A stretch of 64,000 nucleotides of DNA from Antedon mediterranea. Taxonomy: Eukaryota > Echinodermata > Crinoidea > Comatulida > Antedonidae. The DNA is taken from the NCBI RefSeq assembly GCF_964355755.1, contig NC_092680.1:13929001-13993000 (forward strand), in the 5' to 3' direction. Made by a program: the position numbers and the translations under genes. Positions 12,815-25,900 of this stretch are shown here, in pieces; position 1 is the first letter of the stretch; each line of letters starts with the position of its first letter. A model generated the notes under the pieces. That model saw nothing but the letters and a program-made list of their open reading frames with translations. It ran no database searches and was not told where the DNA came from.

Positions 12815-13135
12815 AAGTGAGTGGCCGAGCGGTTAAGACAGTGAAACCGTAATTACGTAGCCATAACATCGGCAGGGGTTCGAGGCTCACTCACTGCATG
12901 GTTCTGGTGGTACTGTACAACGAGTCTTCTCGGATAAGGACTATAAACCGTAGGTCCAGTGTACACAACTAGCTCGTGTGCACCTTAAAGAACCTAGTAC
13001 ATCTTTTGAGACGAGTAGGGTTTACCCTGGTGTATTAGTACATCACAGCCACTGATCACCAACTGGGCCCTCTGGGAGAGCAGTCTTTGACTGAAGAGGT
13101 CACCCAGTATAAAAATAAACTAACAAACAAACATG
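12815..13135 (+). mobile_element. tRNA-Ser/Leu-type SINE with a conserved-looking central domain
   Basis: The head GTGGCCGAGCGGTTAAGAC is a near-perfect tRNA A box, and GGGGTTCGAGGC (12875-12886) is a B box. The head still pairs GTGAGTG with CACTCAC as an acceptor stem, but its anticodon region is degenerate. The body contains CGGATAAGGACTATAAACCG, GTGCACCTTAAAGAACC and GACGAGTAGGGTTTACCC, a pattern I associate with SINE core domains shared across distant animals. The tail is A-rich, ending AACTAACAAACAAACA. Not a functional tRNA. Confidence 0.78.
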
Positions 13136-13249
13136 TTTTCAAAGTATGTGATAATAGGATAACCTATTGTTATATGAACAAATTTTCTCTCAATTAATTA
13201 TGCATTCAAAATTTTAATATAAATTTAAGTAACTAGAAAGTATACCCTC

Positions 13250-13790
13250 TCCAGAGCGGGTTTTAAAACATCATTTTATCAGAGCCATACTTGCCCTATA
13301 ATATCCTCATGATTACTTTACAAGAGTTTCAGGTCTTTTTGAAATTGCAATTTACATTGACTTTTGACATTGCATGACCTTGGTCCCCTTCTTGATATCT
13401 GATTCATACTAACCATATCTTCAATTTTGGATTGATCAGAGGAATTTAAAAATGTTGAGATTTGACTTTGACTTTTGACCTTGGCCTAACAACTACAAAC
13501 TTGTTCTTATACTGAGCCACCCACCCAAGTTTGAAGACTTTAGCCAAGTTTCAGGTCTATCAGAGCAATTTCTTAATTTTACCTTAAATTTTGACATCCC
13601 ATAACCTTGGTTGGCGCCTTTCTTGATATTGGATTCATACTTATAGGGTTGTTTTTCTCAAGTTTCAGCTTGATCAGAGCAATTTGAAAATGATGAGATT
13701 TGACCAAGACCTTGCAACCTTGTCTCTGAATAAACCAGGACAGACAGATAGACAAGCAGAGATTTGGAGAATTATAAAGATTATTTCTTT
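13250..13790 (+). repeat. old dispersed repeat with internal ~180-base duplications
   Basis: CTCTCCAGAGCGGG, then several copies of a unit such as CAAGTTTCAGCTTGATCAGA GCAATTTG and TTTGACCTTGACCTTG-like stretches, ending ACAGACAGATAGACAAGCAG. A related stretch is at 55325-55580. It abuts the splice acceptor of the PH exon at 13801. Confidence 0.55.
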
Positions 13791-13800
13791 TTTTTTTCAG

Positions 13801-13911
13801 CCTGTCGATACAGCAGATTTAGATTTAGACATACAACCACAAATCGAAAAAGACAAGACATGTTTTAAGTTTTTTGTCAAATGTAACAGATCAAGTAAAT
13901 ATAAATTTAGG
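13801..13911 (+). CDS. STAP-like exon 1 of those visible: middle of PH domain
   Basis: 37 codons in phase 0 at both ends, from an acceptor with a long T tract ending CAG to the donor AGG|gtaagt. The peptide begins PVDTADLDLDIQPQIEKD and continues with a Phe/Lys-rich stretch, CFKFFVKCNRSSKYKFR. This fits the PH strands that follow the first half of the domain; in STAP1 the comparable stretch, as I recall, includes YVDKLDIVDLT and CAKFTLVLP. The match is weak by itself. It is supported by exact phase continuity with the next exon, which carries the PH C-terminal helix. Confidence 0.7.
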
Positions 13912-16900
13912 GTAAGTGTAAATTATGTTTTTATTAATTTTGTCCGATGTTAAACCATCATCACTGCCTAAAGCATTTTTTTTTTTAGTTAACGACAGTG
14001 TATGTGAAGCCTGATGGTACGCTCGCTTCGCTCGCGTACCATCTAGGTGTCCACAGATGGTTCTCGAATACACGGTAATTTCAGCTTAAAAAAACTGGCG
14101 ATTTCAAATGTACGTACCGCAGGACTATAAATACATTGTCGTTTTCAGAAACGAATAAATAGACACGATGATTAATGTAGTCAACTAAAATTAGCACACT
14201 GGGAATTAGGCCTACTTCCGAAGGAGAAACTTGTCTTAAAATGAGTCCAAAAAACTAAAACTGTCCCTGTTATAATCGATTGAAATAGTATAGTACATGT
14301 AACAATACACCACTTATATTTTTTATAATTACGGTACTAATTAATACAATAAACAGTAACCACATTCACAGTAAGAAAATTTCGACGACAAAAATGGTTA
14401 ATTAAAGTATTTGAAAGATATTGTGAAATTTTGGTAATCATTGACATTAAACTTTTTGAGATATTTGTTACACAAAATCTGTACAGAAAGAAATTGCGAA
14501 GAAACATTTTTTTTTGACAAAAACAATTTCTCACTAGAATTTAATTCGTCACTTTGACGAATTATAGGTGATCATTTTTATCTTTTTATTGACATTAATA
14601 TTTTTTAAACATGCACGTACGTTAACATACGATCGAAAAATGTTGATTTATGCCATCCTATTATACGTATATAGTGCTGATTTGTGCCTATTATATGCCA
14701 TATACATTATGTACAGTATATACTGTATATCTATATACAGTGTAGCATTGGTGAAATTATGGACACAAATCATGATCTAACTTTTTGGTATTATGACATT
14801 ATCAAAATAAACTTGTGGATAATAATATCGAAAGATAATGAATTGAGCAATAAAATATAACAATTGGATGAAAATTTGGCACGAAGAAGCGCGGTGAGCG
14901 CTCGTTGAAATTTGTATAACTTTGACTAAAGAATTTTAAAAACTACTTTTTTGCTTCAACTGGCCATATGATAACGTTACAACATCAGATGGGATTAATT
15001 TGTATATGAATTCATATCTACATTTCACCAACTTTCAAAATAAATTATAAACATCAAGGTCAACTTTAATTCAGAAGAGCTGTAAGGTATTCAAATATAC
15101 ATTGTAGGGGAAATTACGTAACCACCGTTATTCAAATTTTAAAACGTGATGACGTCATCAAAATGAAAATATTGGCAACTCATGAGTAACATACTTGGTT
15201 AAGGTAGAATATGTTACAAATTAAAAGAAAATCAATCACAGATAAGCGAGTTGAGCTCTGTTGAATATGGTGGTCTATGACAAATGAGAAAAAAACCCTA
15301 TTTTAAAAATGTATGTGGCCAAATGATGACGTCATACCATTTTGTACGTCTAATGTGTATATACAATTATTTCTACACCTCATTGGCTACCATAGTAAGT
15401 TTAAAAAAATGGGGGTCACCTTCCATTCTGAAGAGTTATATTCATTTTAAAAAGGCCTTATTTTTTACCATTTTTAACACTTTTGTACAATTAATGTGCG
15501 CATTTTGTCATTTTTAACGTGCTCGTATAGCACTATTTTAAGTCGAAATGGACTCAAATTTGGTGATTGAACTATGGAAGATGAGTAGAATGCAATTTGT
15601 ACAAAAAATTGTTATTTTTTACGCTTTCTAGGTACGCCCGCGCAAAAACGTGTTTTTGCGCAGTAATTTTTTTAAACACGCAAATGGCCTAATTCATGCT
15701 CTAAATTGATCAAAACATAATTTTGAGCTTTTTAAATTTTTAACGCGCGATTTCTTGCGCATGACCCTACGTGCGCGTGGGTTTTTATTTGCTAATATTT
15801 TTACCCTTGACCTGAAGTTTACGTGTAGTGAATTTCATTAATATGAGATAATTTATTATGAAGATATGATTGATAATGTGATTTCACAAAATGGCGTATA
15901 AATGACGTCACGGATGAGTGATCACGCTGAAAAGCTTATTAGGACTAAGTTAAAGTTTTTGAAAAACATTCTGAAATTTTCGTAATCATTGACATTAAAC
16001 TTTTTGAGATATTTGTTACACAAAATCTGTACAGAAAGAAATTGCGAAGAAACATTTTTTTTTACAAAAACAATTTCTCACTAGAATTTAATTCGTCACT
16101 TTGACGAATTATAGGTGATCATTTTTATCATTTTAATGAAATAAATTTTTTTTAAACATGTACGTACGTTAACATACGATAGGAAAATGTTGATGTATGC
16201 CATCCTATTATACGCTTATAGTGCTGAGTTATGCCTATTATATGCCATATACAATGTACAGTATATACTGTATATCTATATACAGTGTAGCATAGGTGAA
16301 ATTATGGGACACACATCAAGTTCAAATTTTTTGGTATGATGGAATTATCAAAATAAACTCGAAGATGACAATTTCGAAAGATAATGAATTGAGCAAATAG
16401 ATATAAGGATTGGAAGAGAATTTGACACGTAGAAGCGCAATGCGCGCTCTTTGAAATTCTTATAACTTCGACTAAAGAAATTTAAAAACTACTTTTTAAC
16501 TTCAACTGGCCATATGATAACATCACAACATCCGATACGCTTAATTTTTATATGAATTCATATCTACATTTCATCAGCTTTCATAATAAATTATAATCTT
16601 CAAGGTCACCTTTAATTCTGAAGAGCTTTAAGATATTCAAATGTATGGTGTAGCTGAAATTACACGACCTAGGTTATTCAAGTTTTTACGCGTGATGAAG
16701 TAATCAAAATAAAAATGTTGACTACTCATTAGAAAGATAATTAATTGAGCAAGCACATACTAAAATTTGTGCGAAAATCGGGCTCAAATAACGGAGATGC
16801 GCTCTATTGAATGTGATAACCCACACAAAACGATAAAAATTCCTAATTTCTAAATTCAAGTGGCCATTTGATGACGTCATACCATTTTGTACGTCTAATG

Positions 16901-19900
16901 TGTATATACATTTGTATATACAACTTATTGGCTTCCATAATAAGTTAAAAAAATTGGGGGTCACCTGCCATTCTGAATAGTTATATTCATTTTAAAAAGT
17001 CCTTATTTTTTACCATTTTTAGCACTTTTGTACAATTAAAGTGCGTATTTTGTCATTTTTAACGTGCTCGTATAGCGTTATTTTAAGTCGGAATGGACTC
17101 AAAGTCGGAGAATGTACTAAGGATTGTGAGTAGAATATGATGTATACATCAAATTTTATTTTTTACCCTTTTTAAAAATCGCGTGCGCAAAAATGTGTTT
17201 TTGCGCAGTAATTTTTTTAAACACACAAATGGCCTATTTCATGCTCTAAATTGATAAAAACTAAATTTTGAGCTTTTTAAAATTTCAACGCGCGATTTCA
17301 CGTGCATGACCTTGAAACGCCCGAGTTTTTATTTGCTAATATTTTTTACCTTGACCTCAAGTTTACGTGTAGTGATTTTCATTAATATGTGATAATGAAT
17401 TATGGAGATATGATTGATAATGTGATTTCACAAAATGGCGTATACGTGACGTCACGGATGAGTGATCACGCTGAAAAGCTTATTAGGACTAAGTTAACGT
17501 ATTTGAAAGACATTGTGAAATTTTGGTAATCATTAACATTAAACTTTTTGAGATATTTGTTACACAAAATCTGTACAGAGAGAAATAAATAATAAGAATA
17601 AGAATAAAGATTTCATACAATAACAATAGGTGATCATTTTATTCTAAATGATCACCTAATTACGTACAGTATTTACAATATTGTCAAAGTATTGCAATGC
17701 TATATCTCAGTTTTAAGTTTATTCTCAAAGGGCCCATAAATTTACCTACTTGTGTTAAACCATGGAGGGCTCATAAATTTACCTACAAACTGGGAGAGAT
17801 TGGAATGTTCCATTCATCACAAATCAATACATTTGTATAAACGTATATTAAATCTATCAAAATAGTATTTTTTTAAAGAAAATCGGCCTGTCTTCAACAT
17901 TATGATACTGTACTCGAGCTGTTCAACCGGTTTTCAGCTATTAAAAACAATTATCGTAGGAGGAGATAGGGAAATGCGAAGCATCCTCGTATTATTGTGT
18001 GCGGGTATTTTTTAAGAGGACATCCATTAGACAGTGTATACTACGGTCGGGAAAACACCCCTATTTGGGGCAAATCGTTGAACCTAAATTCGTTTTAATT
18101 GTCAATAACTAATTATCTAACTCAATTTAATTAGTAAACAGGGTTACATCTGGTGGTTTAAATCAGTACCGAGATTCTAACCTTACTAACTTTATATATC
18201 ATCGAGTAAACATTCTAAAAATAACGCGAGATTTACCGAATTTTGCCCTTACGTAAATTTATATATAGATTAATAGTTTTAGATGAGGAATGTAGGTTTA
18301 TTTTGATGAATTTTCTATGATGCATGACTTTTGAAGCTTTTGAAGCTATTTCACCCATAATGATATAAGCAATGTAGCCAGTGGCGACTACGGTATAGAA
18401 CACTGAATTGAATTTTCTTATTCAAGATATGAACTCATATTCTATGTCAATTTGAGTACTATGTGTCTGCTTTATTAATATTCTCAATTTTGTCAAAGTA
18501 CTGTATTCTCACTTGCACTGATGAAGCTCTGCTAATTTGTCTGGCTGTTTTACTTTATTGTTTTGATTTAGCTTTTTGTTTATTTTCCATTGAGATCCAG
18601 ATACAAAATCAAAACGATAAAGTAAAACAACCAGAAAAATTAGCAGAGCTTTCAGAGAACACTAGCCCTTCATCAGTGCAAGTGAATGTATACGGAGTGT
18701 TTCTATATAATTGTAAAAATTTAAATCTGAAGAACATATACATCTGATGTTGACTCAAATCTAATCTATTATTTACCTCCGCCAAGGAGGTATATGTAAT
18801 CGGTAGCGTGTGTTTGTTTGTTAGCAGGATTACTCAAAAAGTAATTACAAGATCTTTACCAAAATGAATATACAGATAGATATGTGGTCAAGGACCATTC
18901 CATTAAATTTTGGGACCATTGTCCCAATTCTGGACCACTTTTTAGTATAATTTTCAGACCTGCTAGTGTTAAAAGATAGAACAGAATTTTTTAAAAGCCG
19001 GCGAGCAGTCTTAAAGTAACAAGTATACTGAAATTGCATTTTCTCGAGAACTACTTGTCCAAAAAACTTCATTTTTATACAAGAGGCAAGAGTTATAATT
19101 TGTGATTTGTAATTTTAAAACATAATTTGATTTAATGTGCACGTTTTTTGATGCCAGTAGTTTAAAAAACCTATTTTCTTTTCAAATTCACTCGTTTGAT
19201 TTTCGCGTTCGTTGCTGTTCTATTGTTAGTCAACTGAAGCTATTGTTAATTGAAAGGCTTGTTACATAACCATTACACCAAACTCGCATACACATGCTTG
19301 TAGTGAAATTAGCCTAAATCACAAACAGCATTAAGACACACACAAATATATATATCTTTTTTTTTACCGGAGAAATCTTATGTAGGAGAATTTTACAGTA
19401 GGCGGAGGTATGCCCTCTCGGAGTGGCTTTCTAGTTGCATTATTGTTTGTTGGTTAAATAAAGGAATGAAATAAACAAAAAATTGTAGCAATTTATGAAT
19501 GAAGTTTAATGCCCTACTCTCGCTCCTCAAAACCAAATAAATTTACAATCTCTGAGTTGTTTTGTTTGCTATCAAGAACTTTTTCTAGGTCATACTTTGA
19601 GCAGACTTGAAGGTTATTCTTATGTGCACCACTTAACACCTCATGACATTTCCTTCCAGATATTAATGCATCCTATAATAATGTGGTTACTCCACCTTAA
19701 GTGTCTATTCTTAGTGAGTCGTGGGAATTGTCTCAACTGTGACTCAAATCTAAACAATTTATTTTGATTTCCTTCACCTATTCTACTTTTTGTTTTAGTG
19801 AATGTTAAAAAAGATGAAACTTAAACGACAATTGGCCATTGTTTGTTATCTCTGTAAAATGTTTCAATTCCTCTACTACAGTACATGATTTGAAGTTGCA

Positions 19901-22900
19901 ATAAATTACTCTTACTGTATGACTGTGAGACATTTCCTTTAATACTATAAACAATAAAAAAAACTTAGGAACGGGTCTAGGACAACTACCCCCTGGACAA
20001 CTATTACCCGGAAAACTACTACCTGGACAATTAGGAGGAGAGAGAGAGAAATGTTTTTTTAAATTGTCTAATGAAATCAATTAATTAATAGTTTAGGCTT
20101 TTTTAAAATCTAAAAGTAAAATTAGGAGGTTCTTTTCTGTAGAATATGAATTGGAATAAAATAAAATGAGTATAAATGTTTAAGTTAGACGTAAACATAT
20201 CATGGGTATGATTATTCTTTAGGTTCTAAAAACGTTTATTTATTGTCAGTGAACGTATAATGTCATTAAACAGCATGACATAAGCTCTTACGGTCTTCGG
20301 AAAAAATATTTCTTACAAAAAACGCCGCTCGACTTTTTGACTAACAATTTTAATTTTTTTAGTTGTTCTTTCTACAAATATAATGGTTTATTATATAAAT
20401 TATTAATTTTTGTTTAACAATCAGTAATAAACATTTTGTGTAAATATAGTCTGGCCTACTGTACAGAACAAAACTGGAAAGCCACTCTGAGTGTGCCTAC
20501 TGTAAAATTCTCCTACTTAAGATTTCTCCGGAGAAAATATATATATATATATATTTGTGTGTGTCTTAATGCTGTTTGTGATTTAGGCTAATTTCACTAC
20601 AAGCATGTGTATGCGAGTTTGGAGTAATGGTTGTGTAACAAGCCTTTCAATTAAACAATAGATTCAGTTTACTAACAATAGAACAGCAACACGAAAATAA
20701 AACGAGTGAATTTGAAAAGAAATAGGTTTTTTAAACTACTCGCATAACAAAAGGGTGAACATTAAATCAAATTATGTTTTAAAATTACAAATCACAAATT
20801 ATAATTCTTGCCTCTTGTACAAAAATGAAGTTTTTTGGACTTAATTAGTTTTCGAGAAAATGCAATTTTAGTTGTTACTTTAAGACTGCTCGTTGGCTTT
20901 TGAAAAATTCTGTCCTATCTTTTAACACTAGCAGGTCTGAAAAGTATACTAAAAAGTTGTCCAGGTCCCTGACCACATATCTATCTATCATTTTGGTAAA
21001 GATCTTGTAATTACTTTTTGAGTAATCCTGCTAACAAACAAACAGACAAACAAACACGCGCAATCGATTATATATACCTCCTTGGCGGGAGTAAAAAACA
21101 AACACACACTATCGATTACATATACCTCCTTAGCGGAGGTAAAATATGATCATAAACTACATATTTCAGGGTAGGAGCATGGATCTATCTAATTTATTGG
21201 TCCATAGGAGCAGGAGCATTCGACATTATGACTAATTACTCCCTAATTTGACCCGGCCCACAGGTATATATGCCTACTACCTTGCTGGGGATAACGCTGC
21301 AACATTAAAAGTTAATAGCATACATTGCCTGTTGATATTCTGTATCAATATTAAAAGAATTATTATTATTATATTTCATTCATATTATTATTACTTATTG
21401 TTAAACAAAAATAATTGATAATAAAATTATTTTTGAAGAAAGATTTCTTGTTTATTCAACTACTAAAACTATTATACAATATACAACTATAATAATTTAT
21501 TCACAGTTTGTAATGTCCTGTCAGAGATATTTTTATTCATTTTAATAAAATACAAAATTAAGCACAAACTGTAAGTTGTTCATGTTAAGCAAGACTGAAT
21601 GAATGATGACTTAGGTTCAGGAAGTGTAATAATTATCTTTCTAGCAGAATCAATCTATTTTTATACTTCCTATACCAATACAACTTTATTATATTACACT
21701 TGTGAATAAATAGCTAGCTTGTCTTGACAAGTTAGTGAACAGTGTGGTGATGTGAGACTCCGTTTTTGGACTTTTTTCTGTTGTATGTTGTCAATTTGTT
21801 TGGTTTATTAGTTATCCGCTTGGTATACCAAGCGGATAACTCCTTGTTATTGTATGAGATCAACAGTTTTTTTCTGTATTATTAGTTATCCGCTTAGTAG
21901 CGGATAACTCCTTGTAATCGTCCTGTTACTTTTTTTTTTTTTTTTTTTTTTTTAGTTATCCGCTTAGTAGCGGATAACTCCTTGTAACTGTATGAAATCA
22001 TCTTTTTTTTTTTTTTTCTGTATTATTCTTTCTTTCTGTCAATTTTGTGTCTCGCGTATCTCAAAAACTTGTAAACAAAACATTTTATAACTTTGTCAAC
22101 ATGTGGGCATTTCGCGTATTTAACATAGATCGAAAACCATATAGCAATTTAAATTGAAACTTAACAAAAGTTTAATTTATATCTTGCGCTAACTGACTGT
22201 GGGGAAAAAATGGCATGTTTCACACGAAGTTACGCGCGCACGCGCGTTTAAAATTTCAAAATGCGAAGAATCAATTTCTAATCAACTTTCTACGCGTTTC
22301 ATGACATTTTGAGCATGTCAAAAATTCCCACGTGCACGCATTTTTTTACGCGCGCGGTGGCCACGTACCGTTTTTCCAGCCTTCTAGAGTAATTTTACCA
22401 TTTTAAAACCATTTTTGACTTAAAATTACGTCATACGAGCACGTCGAATTGGAAAATTTTCGCGCGTTTTTGATGAAAAAGTTCCAAAATTCATGAAAAT
22501 TATGCCTTTTTTTAAACAGTCATAGATTCTAAACTATGAGGTGAACTTTTTTTTAAATTACATATTCTGGAAGTTAATGAGTTGTAGATATCGGATGATG
22601 GATCAATATGGCTAACCGGACATTGTGACGTCATCGTATGGCCACACGAATGTAAAATATAGGATTTTTGTCTCTTTCGTTATTGCTCATCATATTCAAT
22701 GGAGCGCATCACGCCTATCTGTATTCCTTTTTCTCTGAGATTTTAATATTGTCTAGGTCAATCAACTATCTTACGCATGAGTTAAAAATATTTTAATTTT
22801 TATGACGTCACCATGCCTAAAAATTTTAATTAACAGCGTCATTAATTTCATCTTTACAGTAAATTTTAATCTGTTATAGCTCGTAAGAATAAAATGTGAT

Positions 22901-25900
22901 AATCACGATTAAAACGTTTTCAGGAAGCTATGGGATTGTAGATACGAAATCATGTGAACTTTTCGCCAATCAGATGTTGTGACGTCATCATATGGCCAGT
23001 TAAATAAACAAAGTCATATTTTCATCTTTTGCGTCATAGTTCATTACATTTAAAAAAGCGCGCATTAATATTTCACGTATTCAAATTTCTTTTAAACGTT
23101 AATATGTTGTTGCTGAGATAATTTTCTTCCGAAATTACTACTGTACGTCCTTTTGAAAATTAAAATAAAATACGGGTCCCGTAATTTCACCTACTGTATT
23201 TTACACTGTTTGTGACATGTATACAGATTATACTGTGTATACTATATGACAGAAAATATACAGCATTCAGCACTAACAACATATCATATTCTTCAGTTCA
23301 GGTCATAATGACATAATCTTTTTCGGTGTGCAATATTCCAACGTATGACGTGCACGTGGCGTTTGTCGTGCGGATAACTAACTCGTCAAAGTGACGAGTT
23401 TCATGTCTAGTTCTTCTTTCCATCCTTCCTTTTTGTGGATCGCGTTTCTCTAAAATGTGTAAACATAACATTTCATAACTTTGACAACATATGGGCATTT
23501 ACGTGAAGTTGTGCACCTCCTATTTTTGAATGACGTCATAGTTGCGCAACGTAACTTACGCGCAATTTTATGAATTTCAATGATTGATCATAGATTAAAA
23601 ACCAAAAGTCATTTAGTATTGACACTTTGACAAAATTTAAGTCATATCAGGGGCAAACTTTCTACGGATTAAAAATGGCATGTTTCACAAGAAGTTACGC
23701 GCGCACGCGCATTTAAAATTTCAAAATGCGCAAAATTAATTTCTAATCAACTTTTTATGCGTTTCTTGTCATTTTGAGCATGTCAAAAATTCCCACGGGC
23801 GCGCAATTTTTTACGCACGCGGTCATAGTTTCTAAAGTAAACCGTGAACCGTTTATTTTTATTACAAAATCTAGAAGTTGATGAGTTGTAGATATCGGAT
23901 CATGCATCGATAAGGCTAAAAAAACATTGTGACGTCATCGTATGGCCACACGAATGTAAAATATAGGATTTTTGTCTCTTTCGTTATTGCTCATCACATT
24001 CAATGGAGCGCATCACGCTTATCTGTCTTCCTTTTTCTCCTACATTTATATATTGTGTAGGTCAATCAACTTTCTTTAGCATGAGATAAAAATATTTTAA
24101 TTTTTATGACGTCATCATGCCTAAAAATTTTAATTACGTGGGTCATTAATTTCATCTTTACAGTAAATTTTAATCTGCAATAGCTCGTAAGAATAAAATG
24201 TGATAATCACGATTAAAACGTTTTATGGAAGCTATTGGATTGTAGATACGAATTCATGTAAACATTTTGCCAATCGGATGTTGTGACGTCATCATATGGC
24301 CAGTTGAATAAAAAAAGTCGTATTTTCATATTTTGCGTAATAGTTCATCACATTTAAAAGGGTGCGCATCAATATTTTACGTATTCAAATTTCTTCTACA
24401 CGTTAATATGTTGTTCCTGAGATAATTTCCTTCTGAAATTGCTATCTAAGTGTTTCATTTTGATACCGTCGCCATGTTAAAAATTGGAATAAATGGCGGG
24501 TCCCGTAATTTCACCTATTCTACACTGTATGTAATATGTATACAGATTATACTGTTTGCATGTATATACTATATGACACAAAATTGACAGAATTCAGCAC
24601 TAACAGCATATCATATTCTTCAGTTCTTGTCATAATGCCATAATCTTTATCTGTGTGCAATATTCCAACGTAAGACGTGCACGTGGCGTTTGTCGTGGTG
24701 CGGATAACTAACTCGTCAAAGTGACGAGTTTCATGTCTAGTTAGGCTTTTTCCTGTTTTTTTTAAACAATAGTATTTTCTTTCTTTTTAGACTTGTGTTA
24801 GGGCCTGTTCTGTTTTTGCTGAGCAGAAATAATTATTAACCGATTATTTTTTTAATCGATTATTTTTGGGCAGCAGAAACGGCGCAAAATGAAATAACTG
24901 ATTAAAAATAACCGATTAAAAACACTCAATCCATTGCGTGTTTTAACCAATTATTGCGGAGCAGTTTTGAGCTGCAACACAAATAGCGATTATTGACCAC
25001 ACTTTGACCTCTAGAGTATGGCAACCCTTCACAAAGCATGCTGTTTATTTGCGCGATCGACGATGATCAGCAAAACAACGATGTGAACCGATGAGATAAT
25101 AACAATTAAATGTTAAACATTTGATTGTTATTATTTTGTGGGGAAGAATTATACAGAGAGACTCCAGGATTCTGCGTTACAAGTACACCATTACACCCAC
25201 CAGTCCAAGCTAACGATGTTTTGCATGTCCTTTTTTAGGCCTGTTGTTTTAGCCTAGCTAGGCCCTAGAGTAAAAGCAACAGCGAAACAAACTTTTCTCG
25301 CCGAAATGCCCTTATTAATATAACATTATTCTGTTGTATGTGGTACAGTAGTAGGCCTAGATGTTTATTTTACTATAATATAGCTTTATGTAAGAGTTCA
25401 ATATTTAATCATACATGTGAGAGTTTTAGGCAGCGATAAGATGTAAACAAACCAACTCTCATCGGCCTTCCATAACTTGATGTGGGTATGGATGACGTTA
25501 TTTTTAAAAAGCGATTACCAGATAACCGATTAATGTCGGAGACAAATTTTCAGTTGCAACGCGGTCAATTCTGTGGTTTGTGGTACTTGGGAAAAATCGA
25601 TTAATTTTTATTTTTTCAGCAGAAACAGACCCTTAACTGCGCATAGAGTCGACTATCTGTATTTGCGCTTTACAAATTTACAACCATTGACCATTATAAT
25701 TCAAATAATTTCTTGATTTCAAAAAAGAATTTGTTTCTAGACTAGTGCATAAAAGTGTTATCAACCTTGCTTCATTTGTGCAATTTGGTACTCTTTTCCA
25801 AATATGTTCCCATTTAAAATTCATATTATTAAAACTCCCAATATTTATGACATTTTGGAGTGGAATAAATAAAATAAATAAATATATGCTCCCTAAAGTC

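Noticed and set aside
12815-12895. Functional tRNA-Ser/Leu gene
   Set aside because: The anticodon arm and T stem are degenerate and a SINE body follows directly.
1-13800. Missing first half of the STAP PH domain
   Set aside because: I looked for an exon with the PH strand pattern and an invariant aromatic start on the + strand but found none that I could support; it probably lies to the left of the window.
18463-18747. 94-codon frame
   Set aside because: It spans both arms of a fold-back repeat; no domain.
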